A stretch of DNA of 64,000 bases. It comes from Candidatus Harpocratesius repetitus. Its GTDB lineage: Archaea > Asgardarchaeota > Lokiarchaeia > Sigyniarchaeales > Promethearchaeaceae. Each line of letters starts with the position of its first letter. The first letter of the stretch is position 1. The position numbers and the translations under genes are program-made. The notes beneath the pieces are model-generated. The model ran no database searches and was not told the origin of the DNA. It worked only from the letters and a program-made list of their open reading frames with translations. Positions 19,504-29,959 of the stretch are shown here, in pieces. The DNA is taken from contig JAIZWK010000001.1 of assembly GCA_021498095.1 (NCBI GenBank), positions 1,909,666 to 1,973,665 on the forward strand, read 5' to 3'.

Positions 19504-22500
19504 ATGAGTGAGTGTAATCAATGCGGTGCTACTATTGAAGACGAAAACGCTCGATTTTGTCGTGCTTGTGGTGCAGAAATTCGCCCAGCCGAAGTAATTT
19601 TCGCCTCAACTTTGGATGAAGATGCATCTACCATTCAAAAAATGGTTCATAATTTAAAAAATACATATTATGAAATTTACTATAAAATCAACACCTTATT
19701 CTATGAAAAAACATCAAATCTATTTCATAAAAGGATGTATTTGGAAAATAATCTTAAAATTCTTGAAAAAGCAGATTTAGATGATCGTTCTGAAAGATTG
19801 GATGAAATTAATCTTGGTCTTAAATCTGTTGCTCAAAATATAAGAGCAGAAACTGAAAATTTGCAGACTAATTTTTCCAATGCATCAAGGTTATATGATG
19901 AAGGAGAATTTATTCCAGCAAAAATCGCATTTCATGACCTTCATAATACAACACGGAAATTAGGATTTTACTCTTGGTTGAATGAAATCATAAGAAATCA
20001 ACATCAGATACAAGAAAATATTAAATGTTTGCATGCACTTGAGCGAGTTTTAATTCCAGAAGAAAGATCTGATATTACTCCTGAAGAACTCAAATCTCAA
20101 CTAAGTTATTTATATTACAAAACTCTACAAATAGAGAATTTCATCAAAAATCGAAATGAATCGGTTAAAAATCCTTTAAAAATTCATAAAACTGTTTTAG
20201 ATCGATTAGAAAGTCAAAAAACTCAACTAATTAGTCAAATTGAGAGTGATTTTAAAAAACTCCCTGAATTTAATTTTGGAAATAAAATAAACTATTTCTT
20301 CAAAACCACCATCCAAAATATAAAGATCACTTTACACTTGATTAAATTTGATAGATTACTAAAAATCGGACAAGATTATAGTAATCTTCCTAGAGCATTA
20401 AAAAGCTTGCAGGATGCTCAAAAATTATCAGAAAATCCTGATATTTTGATTTATTCTGATAAAAAATTGGAAATGGAGTTAATAATCAAGCAAATTATGG
20501 ATATGATTGCTGATTTCACAAATGAAAAAGATCAAGCTGTAAATCAAGCTTTAGAATTGGCTTTGGATTTTGAATTCGATAAAGCTATACAAATTTTGAA
20601 TGAAAAAGAGCAATATCTAACTCAATATTCAATGGAAGGATTAATAAAAGAACTTCAAATACAGCAAAATATATGTAAATTTAATAAGGAAATTAATTCC
20701 GAATTAGAGCAAATTAACTCTGTTTATGAAAATGGTGATTATTTAGAAGCTTTTCAATTAATGGAGACAACTAAAAAGAAATTAGATGAAATTGATGAAA
20801 ACTTAGAAATATTAGAAAATATACAAACAAAAATTAAAGATTATGAAAACAAAATATTGAAAAGCCGAAATGAGGGAGAATCCTTATTAAATCAAGAATT
20901 GGATGAAATTTGGAAATCTCTTGCTGAAGATCTTGATTTTGAGAAAGCGCGTAATGCAATAAATGATCAACTTTCGATAGTTAATAAACAAAAATATCAC
21001 TCTACTCAAAAAAGAATTGAAGATTTACTAGAAAATTTGGAATTAAATTACGAAGCATATAAAGATTATAATGAAATTGTTAACCTTCATCAACAAAAAC
21101 AATTGAAGATCGCTCAAGAAAAATTAAGCAATTTAAAGAAAAAGATCGAAAAGAATGCAAATAATTACATAAATGAGCTTCAACAACTTATTTCATCATT
21201 AGAAAAGGAATTAAATATTTTAACTGAAGAAGAAGCTAAAACAATTCAACAAGATATTAATAAAGCCCAAAGTTTACTTGTAAATCAACTAGAATTTTTC
21301 CAAGCAACAGAAATTCTATCTAATTGCAAAAATAGAGCTATAAATGCAGGATTAGAAAAATTTATTAAAATAATTGATGATTTGGCTCAAAGAATTGTCG
21401 ACAATCAACGAATTCAAACAGAGCAAGTTAGTTATGAATCGAAGATTCAAGAAGGATTTCTACAACAAGCCAAAGATGGATTAACTTCCCTTTTACAAAC
21501 TGTAACTCATAATCAAGAGAAATATGAACCTCTTCTAATAAAGCAACTACAAAAAGTAATCGAGAAATTAGATAATAAAATTAAAGAAAAAGAGCATGAA
21601 ATTGAAACAAAGATTGATGCATTCCATGATAAAATGGATGAATCTTTGGATTTTGCTCCTGCTGAATTATTACTTAACGAGATTGATCAACAAATTCAAA
21701 CATCTGGATTGGAGAAATTTAATAAAGTTCTATCAGAATTACGCCAAAAGGTAGAACATAATCGGTCGAAATTGATGGAATATGAAGAATTACAAAAAGT
21801 ATTTGAAGAGGGAGATATTCATCAAGCCGAGCGTCAAGCCAAAAACCTTTTGAATTCAATTGAAAAAGAATTAAAGAAATCCCCACGATTTTATAGCGTT
21901 GCACTCAAAGATGCAGTATCCTTATTATATTCTGAAATTCAAACTGCATTGAAGGATGGAAAGGAAAAACTTACAACAGATTTTCAAGAAATTCAAAAAC
22001 GAGTACATACTGCATTAGATTTTACTGAAATTCTACAGTTATTAAAGAATTATCAAATTCGAGCTCAAAGATTAGGAGAAGATGTATTAAAAACTCAAAT
22101 TGTTGTGTTAGAAAATCAAGTACTACAAAACTCAGAAATCATCGAAAAACACAATTTACTTGCCCAGAAATATTCAAAAATGGAAGATTTTATTGTTACA
22201 CTTAGAGAAATAAAAAACCTCGTTAATCAAGTTAAAGATAATATTGCTATTTTTGATCAAATTAAAATTGTGGTTCAGTCATTACAAAATCGAGTTGAAA
22301 GTGATAACGAAAAACGTGAAGAACAAATTAGGAAATCTTTACAAAATATTGTTGAAACTGAATTGAATGCCTTAGATTTTACTAAAGCTGCAGAATCTTT
22401 AATGAAATTAAAGGAAAGTGCACAAAGTTTAGCAATTAATCAATTTAATGCTGAAATTAATCAATATTTGCTAATGTGTCAATCCCATAAGAATTTCAAA

Positions 22501-23307
22501 ATTAGAATTGATAATGCTTTAGTAAAAGAGAAGGCTGGCCAGATTATTGAAGCTCGAGCTGTACTCGAAGATATTAAAAGTGATTTAGATCACCACGATA
22601 GTCCAGTTTTAGATGCATTAAATCATTATTTGGATAAAAACTATGAGCGGATAAGTAATTTAATTTCAAGTGAAATTGAAAAAATAACTAAAGATGTAAA
22701 AGATCGACTGTTTAAATTAATTGAAGGTAAACAAGGAGAAGTTGCATATTTTGTTTTAGAAGAACATCTTGAACGCGCGCGCTATTTACAAGCATCTGAT
22801 TTAGTAAAAGAAATAAATGATTTAATGAAACTTTGCACTTTACAATTCGATCCTACAGATAAAAAATACCGTAAGAAAAAGAAAAAGCGCCAAAAAATAG
22901 ATATTGAATCACAAATTGAACAAGCTTTAGAAAAAACAACGATGATCGCTACTTCAGAACAAGCGCAAGTAGTTGAATCGAAAAAAGCAGGTATTCAAAC
23001 CATATTGGTTAAATATGATTTTGATGCTCAAGAAAAGACTCCACATTTTAACACGACTAAAGAATTGCGTGAATACAAACGAAAACAGCGAATATTAAAA
23101 CAAGCAAGAGTTATTAAACCCCCTAAGGTAACAGAAAACTTGAATAATCATGTAAGATCTTCTGTAACTCGTGCCAGATTGCAAGCTTTTGATCGTCAAG
23201 CAAATAGACCTTTAAAGCGCGCTGAGAATAAAAAATGTTTATCTTGTGGATATATTCAAAAACAGACTCATAACGTTTTCTGTGAATTTTGTGGTAATCC
23301 TTTATAA
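19504..23307 (+). CDS. Large helical-repeat/coiled-coil protein with zinc ribbons at both termini
   Basis: N-term CNQCGATIEDENARFCRACG; C-term CLSCGYIQKQTHNVFCEFCG; 1267 aa, repeated A/SLDFxxA modules. Confidence 0.9.
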   Translation: MSECNQCGATIEDENARFCRACGAEIRPAEVIFASTLDEDASTIQKMVHNLKNTYYEIYYKINTLFYEKTSNLFHKRMYLENNLKILEKADLDDRSERLDEINLGLKSVAQNIRAETENLQTNFSNASRLYDEGEFIPAKIAFHDLHNTTRKLGFYSWLNEIIRNQHQIQENIKCLHALERVLIPEERSDITPEELKSQLSYLYYKTLQIENFIKNRNESVKNPLKIHKTVLDRLESQKTQLISQIESDFKKLPEFNFGNKINYFFKTTIQNIKITLHLIKFDRLLKIGQDYSNLPRALKSLQDAQKLSENPDILIYSDKKLEMELIIKQIMDMIADFTNEKDQAVNQALELALDFEFDKAIQILNEKEQYLTQYSMEGLIKELQIQQNICKFNKEINSELEQINSVYENGDYLEAFQLMETTKKKLDEIDENLEILENIQTKIKDYENKILKSRNEGESLLNQELDEIWKSLAEDLDFEKARNAINDQLSIVNKQKYHSTQKRIEDLLENLELNYEAYKDYNEIVNLHQQKQLKIAQEKLSNLKKKIEKNANNYINELQQLISSLEKELNILTEEEAKTIQQDINKAQSLLVNQLEFFQATEILSNCKNRAINAGLEKFIKIIDDLAQRIVDNQRIQTEQVSYESKIQEGFLQQAKDGLTSLLQTVTHNQEKYEPLLIKQLQKVIEKLDNKIKEKEHEIETKIDAFHDKMDESLDFAPAELLLNEIDQQIQTSGLEKFNKVLSELRQKVEHNRSKLMEYEELQKVFEEGDIHQAERQAKNLLNSIEKELKKSPRFYSVALKDAVSLLYSEIQTALKDGKEKLTTDFQEIQKRVHTALDFTEILQLLKNYQIRAQRLGEDVLKTQIVVLENQVLQNSEIIEKHNLLAQKYSKMEDFIVTLREIKNLVNQVKDNIAIFDQIKIVVQSLQNRVESDNEKREEQIRKSLQNIVETELNALDFTKAAESLMKLKESAQSLAINQFNAEINQYLLMCQSHKNFKIRIDNALVKEKAGQIIEARAVLEDIKSDLDHHDSPVLDALNHYLDKNYERISNLISSEIEKITKDVKDRLFKLIEGKQGEVAYFVLEEHLERARYLQASDLVKEINDLMKLCTLQFDPTDKKYRKKKKKRQKIDIESQIEQALEKTTMIATSEQAQVVESKKAGIQTILVKYDFDAQEKTPHFNTTKELREYKRKQRILKQARVIKPPKVTENLNNHVRSSVTRARLQAFDRQANRPLKRAENKKCLSCGYIQKQTHNVFCEFCGNPL

Positions 23308-23367
23308 TTCTTGAATATATGAAATTTAATCGTGAATTCTATTTTTCACATTTTTAGTTTCCCTTCT

Positions 23368-25065
23368 TTAACAGAATTTTGCTTTCAGACATGTCATTAA
23401 TCCAGATCCCCACGATTGGGTAAGAAATTCTCCGGCTGATAGGGTTTGAGTAATTTTTGCTAGTATTTTTCTATTCACATTTTTATGCCAGATTTTTGCT
23501 TTCCGGATTGTTTGCGGCTTGTATCTTGAAGATTTCAGAGATTTTATCAGTCTGTAATAATGCCATGAATTGCAAAGTAGAGAGGCGATGATAAAGCGAA
23601 TATGACGGGCTTGGACACTCCGTTTTTTACATGGGATCCAAAATTTGTCCTTAATGCTTTGAAAGGCACTTTCTATGCCCCATCGCTGGTGGTAGCCTGT
23701 AGCAACTTGCATAACTTCATCTTTAGCTGAATCTATCGTTTCATCTAAGCGACAATTGACACAAAAAAACATCAGACGCTTACATAAATTTTGTTTCTTC
23801 TTTCTCAGGTTTTTTAGTTGAGCATAAAGCCCTCTACATGTTTCATAGTGGGACCTTTCTTCATCAATCTTGAATCCTTTCCGATGTTTGCCTTTATAAT
23901 TTAATTTTTTTGCGTTGTCCTTTGAATAATACTTCAATCGAAATTTAATATAGTGTCTCTCTGCGAGCTCTAGTTCCGATTCCAGTTTAAGAAGGTTTTG
24001 TTCTATTTTTTGTGCCTTTTTACGTGCCCACGACAAGCTTTGCTTCCGTTTACGGTTTGAATAGGCATCAAATGTCGCTATTGAGTAGAATGGTACCAAA
24101 TGTCGAGTTCCTTTTGAATTAGACGCGAAATAGTGAAGCGTTGTCTTGATCAAGCCTTTATCATAATGTCCAAGTTCAATTTTGTCAATTTCAATATCTT
24201 TTCTTGAAGAATCCAGCAAAAATTCCCATTTTTTTGAAATGCCATCACGCATTTTTTTGGGGATACAAAAGCGTGGATTATGTGTAGGGTCTTTTGAGGG
24301 TGAAAATTTTCCTAAAGTGGCCCATGCAAACCCAATCCCTTGATAATACTCTCGATCTCCATAAATTGCCTTCACATTGATATTTTGAGATTCAGCTTTT
24401 ATTACTTCTTTTGCTATCAGTGAAAGCCAGTCAGGAGGGGCTTTTCGTTTATAGTGGCTTCCTGTTGCATATTTTGGTTGAGTTTGAATAATAAATTGGC
24501 TAGTAGTGTCGTATATGCCAACTTCAGAAAAGGCTTTACCATACATTTCCTTTTGTCCAATATATCCAACAGGTTGACAATGATTGGGCTTGATTCCGGT
24601 ATATTCCTTAACTGTAGGATCGATTGCAGTAGAGATGGTTTGGTTTTGCAGTGCTTTTTTCTTTAAATTTCTCCGCATAAATGTCTGTTGCTCTTGCAAT
24701 ATGCGATCTGCTTTCACAGGTCTAATTGTGTCAAAAGTTTCGTTTTGCGTTTTATACGTAGTTCTAAAGAGAGATTTGCCTCTATTCTTTCTATTATTCA
24801 TTAAAAATGCTTTCATCATTCCGATAGGGTCTGTTTGTTCGCTTATCCATTGAATAAGCGAGTATGTATATTGTCCTATCTCACTTAGCAAATGTTGGGC
24901 TTGTTTGAAACTTGTATGGCATATAATTTGGGTCAAAGTTGACAAAACAAGATTGTTTGACTGAGTGGGTGTTATTTTGGGTTGCTTTTCCTTGACACGC
25001 TCAGCATTGAATAATGTGGTCAGAATACCGAAAGCTTTATTGGTTGGCAATACTTGGTTTGACAT
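23368..25065 (-). mobile_element. IS4-like DDE transposase (element ends not resolved)
   Basis: AIDPTVKEYTG, IYGDREYYQ and YHQRWGIESAFQSIKDKFW (Y-R-E-K signature); intact 565-aa ORF. Confidence 0.88.
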
Positions 25066-25386
25066 TGGATGGTGTGCCCTCGGGCAGTAATTTGGAATAG
25101 TTCGGCGACTTAACCAAATTCGCCATCCCTTTTGAATCTATCGCCATATTTCTTGTTGTTTTGTAGATTCGATTTCCATGTCACGCAAGTTATTTTGATT
25201 CTAAGATTTTTCTCTCATCCTTCTTTGAAAGAATTCCGTTTTGCTTTATGAATGCCGAAGCTTGAAATGAATGGAGTGAATTTGAGTCGAAAATCTTTGT
25301 TTTGAAAAAGAAATTAGAATAATTAGAAATAATTATTTATGTGTTTTTTTTCTTCATTTTTAATACACTTAAATCTTCATTCAATT

Positions 25387-25899
25387 ATGAATTCTGAAGT
25401 AAAAATCTGGATTGAAAAATTATCTCTAACTCCTTATCCAGAAGGTGGTTATTATCGTGAATCTTACCGCAGTTCTCAAATTATTCCCGGAAATGTATAC
25501 GTACCTCCTCGATCTGAAAATCGTGTTTCTGCAACCAGTATTTATTTTCTACTTGAAGGAGATCAACATTCCAGCTGGCATAGGCTGAATTCTGATGAAA
25601 TTTGGTATTTTCATTCAGGAACAACAGTAATTATTCACACTTTTTCTCAAGAGGGCAAATATTGTCGATTTTTCCTAGATAATCAACTTCAACCAAATCA
25701 TTATCCACAAATTTTAATATCTGCTGGAACAATTTTTGGAGCAGAATTGCTGGATAATTCTCAATATGCTTTGATGGGATGCATGGTTACTCCAGGTTTT
25801 GATTTTACTGACTTTAGTATTATTTCTCATCAAGAACTGCTTATAAAATATCCCAATTTATCTACAATAATACTAAAATTAAGAATAAAAGAAGAATAA
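25387..25899 (+). CDS. Cupin-superfamily (DUF985/Cupin_5) protein
   Basis: PEGGYYRESYRSS, STSIYFLLEGDQHSSWHRLNSDEIWYFHSGTTVIIH; start assigned at MNSEVK. Confidence 0.88.
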   Translation: MNSEVKIWIEKLSLTPYPEGGYYRESYRSSQIIPGNVYVPPRSENRVSATSIYFLLEGDQHSSWHRLNSDEIWYFHSGTTVIIHTFSQEGKYCRFFLDNQLQPNHYPQILISAGTIFGAELLDNSQYALMGCMVTPGFDFTDFSIISHQELLIKYPNLSTIILKLRIKEE

Positions 25900-25957
25900 A
25901 TATAAAATTGGGAAAAAATTAGTAGAAAAATTAATTTTATCATTTCAGATATCTAAA

Positions 25958-26668
25958 TTATTTTAAATCGGCAAAAATACGTACCAAAATGATAAAAATT
26001 CGAATTAACACAATAATGAAATCAAGAAATATATCAATAACTGCCACCATCCAATATCCAGCAGCAATTTTTAAAGGTAATGTAGCACCATCATAAACAG
26101 TTATTCCCATGATCCATATTAAACTTAAAATACTTATGAAAATAAACCATCCTGACATTTGGCTGATAAAAATTGATAAGCTCCATTCCATAATGATTAT
26201 TATAAAGCCAAAAATCAGAAAAGAAACAATATATTTATGACTGAAATTTTTACGGAAAGTATAGCCAATAAATAAAGCACCTCCAACAGCAAAAACTCCA
26301 ATAATTGAAGCTGCAACAAATAAATCCTTTGCTAAAGATAATCCAACTTCAAGAGCACCTGAATAAAGAACGAATGAATTTAAAATACCTGTAATAAACG
26401 CTGCTGCAAAAAATAATAATCGAGAAATTTCATTTTGTTGGCGTGCAGCTAATATTATTGTAACAATCCAAATAATAAAATAACCAATACTTAAAGCAAT
26501 GATTATTCCAATTGAAGGAATGATTGCTTTACCTGTAATATAACCTGAGAAAAACAACGCTGAAAATGCCCAAATTGCTGCTCCAAAAAACAGCGTAGGC
26601 ATTGTTTTACTATAAAAATCATCACCAATTGGTTCTTCTTCTACATCGACTTCTCCAAAATATTTCAT
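25958..26668 (-). CDS. Bax inhibitor-1/YccA-like 7-TM protein
   Basis: Seven TM segments; SKTMPTLFFGAAIWAFSALF, FVAASIIGVFAVGGALFIGYTFRKNFS, C-terminal IDIFLDFIIVLIRIF resembling the BI-1 LYLDFINLF tail. Confidence 0.7.
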   Translation of the reverse strand: MKYFGEVDVEEEPIGDDFYSKTMPTLFFGAAIWAFSALFFSGYITGKAIIPSIGIIIALSIGYFIIWIVTIILAARQQNEISRLLFFAAAFITGILNSFVLYSGALEVGLSLAKDLFVAASIIGVFAVGGALFIGYTFRKNFSHKYIVSFLIFGFIIIIMEWSLSIFISQMSGWFIFISILSLIWIMGITVYDGATLPLKIAAGYWMVAVIDIFLDFIIVLIRIFIILVRIFADLK

Positions 26669-26737
26669 TATAATTCACCCTTTTTCCTTTTATATCAATA
26701 ACTTATTAAAAAATCAGAAATAATAAAGTTTTTGCAC

Positions 26738-27925
26738 TTAGTGTGAAGTTTTAGCATGATAATACTGCATCAATTGATGTTCTAAAAATTCCTTGTTCAC
26801 CCATACAATACCTTTTCGCTGCTCTTCTTCAGGTCCAATTTCTGAAATGCTTGTTTCAGGTAATAATCGCAGAAAACGAGCATTGCCAATCTTTTTTCCA
26901 TCATATGTTGAAGTACTAAACAAAGAAATTAAACGATTATCCCAAAATAGATGATAACCTTCGCTAAATTTTTGATGACCTCTAATAAATAGATTAAAAC
27001 CATTTAGTTCCATAAAATCTCGAAAAGCTTGCTCGCTAAATCTTGGTCGTCCAGTTCTGGGTGTTGGAGCAACCATTTCTTTTAATTCAGGATCTGGATC
27101 TGACCAAAGAATTGTTTGGGAATAAACATCCATATCAAAATGTTCAAGTTGATAACAATTTAGATTAGATTCTATCTCATCTATTCGAATTGGGGCATAA
27201 TTTGAGACATCAAATGGTATTCCTCCATGAACTACTAGTCCCTGTTTATTCCCACTTCGAAATATTAATCCTAAAGGTAATTTGCTGAAAAAATCTGTAA
27301 TAAGCTTCCATATCATTTCAAAACGCTCACGGGATTGTGCTTTTTCAAATAGATGCTGCGAAAAACCATATCTGGAGCAAACTGATGAATCTTCGTGATT
27401 TCCACGTAAAATAAATACATTATCTGGAAAAAGGATCCAAAATGAGAGAATAAAGGCTAAATTTTGTAAATCATAAGGATTTCGATCCACAATATCTCCA
27501 ATCCAAATTACTTTGACTTTTGGATTTACTTGAAATACCTTTATGAAGTAATCAATCATTAAATACGTATCATCAAATGAACCATGTGTATCTCCAACAA
27601 AATAATACGTATAATCTGGTGTTTGCATGTCTCGAATAAATTTATGATATTTCTCAGTTGTATATTTATGTTCTAAGAGTTTTTCGGCCATTAGAAATAG
27701 ATTCTCATAGTTTTCTAACAAATCAACGGGTTCTGATTTGAATTTTTCTGAACCAGCAGCAAAATACCGAAAAAACCATTGCCACACATATTGAGGTGGA
27801 TTCAAGTTTCCAATATAATAAAGTTGATCTCTTAATTCATTTGGGATTTGATTTGCATTTGATTGTGTAATTTTAATCAACCTCTTGAGCGTATATTTTA
27901 AAGGGAATTCGATATGTTTTTCCAT
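26738..27925 (-). CDS. PPP-family Ser/Thr phosphatase
   Basis: YFVGDTHGSFDD, IWIGDIVDRNP, LRGNHEDSS, VHGGIP, IRGHQKF. Confidence 0.93.
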   Translation of the reverse strand: MEKHIEFPLKYTLKRLIKITQSNANQIPNELRDQLYYIGNLNPPQYVWQWFFRYFAAGSEKFKSEPVDLLENYENLFLMAEKLLEHKYTTEKYHKFIRDMQTPDYTYYFVGDTHGSFDDTYLMIDYFIKVFQVNPKVKVIWIGDIVDRNPYDLQNLAFILSFWILFPDNVFILRGNHEDSSVCSRYGFSQHLFEKAQSRERFEMIWKLITDFFSKLPLGLIFRSGNKQGLVVHGGIPFDVSNYAPIRIDEIESNLNCYQLEHFDMDVYSQTILWSDPDPELKEMVAPTPRTGRPRFSEQAFRDFMELNGFNLFIRGHQKFSEGYHLFWDNRLISLFSTSTYDGKKIGNARFLRLLPETSISEIGPEEEQRKGIVWVNKEFLEHQLMQYYHAKTSH

Positions 27926-29849
27926 CCGGTGCTACAAATGGGACTTCAATTAACATATTTCCCAAATTTGCCCGGGATAGTTGAATCGAGACATTATCTA
28001 AATTTTTTATTGCAACATTATTATAAACTTGTCGATTTGGCATAGTTAAATTTGAAAGGTATGTTCCCATCGGTGAATAAATATCCCTAATATATGCAAT
28101 ATCACCGTCAATATATAATTGAAAAGAAAATTTACCTTCATCTGTTGGTAGTAATGCGTTGTAAATATGTCCGTCCATTTCATGCGTCCGACCCACGTTT
28201 AAAATTTCCTCTCTTCCTATATTAACTATTGTTTTAGGCGGTATTTCTAAAAATCCTTGATTATAATCGCAATAAAGATAATATTTAATTCTTTTTTGAG
28301 GGGATTGGATTTTTTGAATTAATTTTCCTGCTGCGTCATAAATCCATTGTAATGCATCATAAACTTTAACCATATCTGCCATTCGATCTGCCGGCTCATA
28401 TTGTGTCATATATTCTACTAGTTTATTGAATTCTTCTGGTAATTGTGGATTAAAATCGCTAGGATGAAGCACAAAATCTTCATTAGTGGCAGCAGCTCCT
28501 GCATAATGTCCTCCACTAAAAAGATAGAACATAATATGACCCAACATGTATATATCTGTTGTTGCAATTGGCTCAAATCCTGCCATTACTTCTGGAGGTG
28601 TGCCTCTATTTCGAATTCCTGTCGCTTCCGGCGTTGCTGATACGTAATAGGGTTTACGGGGATGATACATTTGATCCATTCCAATCTCTTTAGCCACTCC
28701 CCAATCAATAATTATTGGATAATAGTTTCCATCTTCTTGAGTTACAATCATTACATTTTGAACTGTTAAATCTCGGTGAACAATACCTTTTTGATGACAA
28801 AAATACATATGGCGAGTAATCGGCATTAAGATGTTCTTGATTAAATCTTGTAATGCAGTTAGAGTTAAATGGTCAAGATCAGGGAAATTTTGAATATACC
28901 ATTTATCTAATGGAATTCCATCAATGAATTCTAAAAAGATATAGTATTCTGGATTTTGAAATTGTGTTAAATGAAGATTACCTAAGTATTTCATAGTTTT
29001 TTCAGGGGATTCACTTTGAATTTCGGTGATCTTTGATTCTCTTTTCCAGTATTTTTCACAGAAGTTTTTACCTGATTCTGGATCATGAAATCGAGTGAAA
29101 TAAAACTCTTTCAAAGCTGCAATTCGATCGGTGTTCATGTTTTTTACTTTATGAACTGCTCCCATACCTCCAGTTCCAATTTTTTCGATAATTTGGTATT
29201 TTTCACCATTTAATATTAAAATATCTCCATTTTTAATCCCTGCATGAGTTTTTTCTACTAAAGCATTATCTGGTTTTGTAGGAGATGGAGGAAATGCCTG
29301 AATATTTTGAAAAATAGGATTTTTTTGGGCATTTAAATTAGAATTCTTTGAACTGACCTTTTGAGATGATGATTCTTCATTTCCTTCTATAATTGGGAAA
29401 GGTAAAAATGCACTTTTTTTTATTTTAGGTTTTGGTTGTGCTGCTAATGTTTTTGCCAATTCCAAAGCTTCATGTGAACTTGATGCAGCTAATTTCCTTC
29501 GTTTTGGGATTTTTGGTGGTAGTTTTGCATCAAAACCTTTGATTGGTGAACTATTTTTAGATCTTAATGTATTACTATTACTCTTTGGTTTTACACCAAT
29601 TCTAATCGCTTTTAGCTGACCCTTACAATTTGACGATTGGCATATTAATTTTGAATTGCCATGTAGTTGAATGAAGCTATTTTTATTTTGAGTCAAACCA
29701 CATTTCCGACATCGAAGAATAAATCTACCGCTTATTTTTTCTAAGCGAAGATTATTGCATTGTTCACAAGTATGTGTTCCTTGGCTATCTAAAAGATAAA
29801 TATTTTTACATTGAGGGCATTGAAAGAATTCTTTGGGAGAAATCGACAT
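27873..29849 (-). CDS. Eukaryotic-like Ser/Thr protein kinase with N-terminal double zinc ribbon and C-terminal FHA domain
   Basis: IGTGGMGAVHKV, AALKEF, HRDLTVQNVM, IIIDWGVAKE, TDIYMLGHIMFYLFSG; C-term VNIGREEILNVGRTHEMDGHIYN..YIRDIYSPMGTYLSN FHA-like; N-term CPQC..CEQC..CRKC..CQSSNC. Confidence 0.92.
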   Translation of the reverse strand: MSISPKEFFQCPQCKNIYLLDSQGTHTCEQCNNLRLEKISGRFILRCRKCGLTQNKNSFIQLHGNSKLICQSSNCKGQLKAIRIGVKPKSNSNTLRSKNSSPIKGFDAKLPPKIPKRRKLAASSSHEALELAKTLAAQPKPKIKKSAFLPFPIIEGNEESSSQKVSSKNSNLNAQKNPIFQNIQAFPPSPTKPDNALVEKTHAGIKNGDILILNGEKYQIIEKIGTGGMGAVHKVKNMNTDRIAALKEFYFTRFHDPESGKNFCEKYWKRESKITEIQSESPEKTMKYLGNLHLTQFQNPEYYIFLEFIDGIPLDKWYIQNFPDLDHLTLTALQDLIKNILMPITRHMYFCHQKGIVHRDLTVQNVMIVTQEDGNYYPIIIDWGVAKEIGMDQMYHPRKPYYVSATPEATGIRNRGTPPEVMAGFEPIATTDIYMLGHIMFYLFSGGHYAGAAATNEDFVLHPSDFNPQLPEEFNKLVEYMTQYEPADRMADMVKVYDALQWIYDAAGKLIQKIQSPQKRIKYYLYCDYNQGFLEIPPKTIVNIGREEILNVGRTHEMDGHIYNALLPTDEGKFSFQLYIDGDIAYIRDIYSPMGTYLSNLTMPNRQVYNNVAIKNLDNVSIQLSRANLGNMLIEVPFVAPDGKTYRIPFKIYAQEVD

Positions 29850-29959
29850 TTTTTTTTACCGAAATGAGTGATCGCTATTAATAAATGGTTGATTTTGCTT
29901 AAAAAATTTATTTCATTAAAAAAATTCTTTTAACTTTAAATTGTATATATACTATTATT

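Noticed and set aside
23307-25340. Terminal inverted repeats of the IS element
   Set aside because: CCTTCTTT...GAATT..TTTTGCTTT occurs on both sides but in direct orientation and with poor alignment; no convincing inverted ends.
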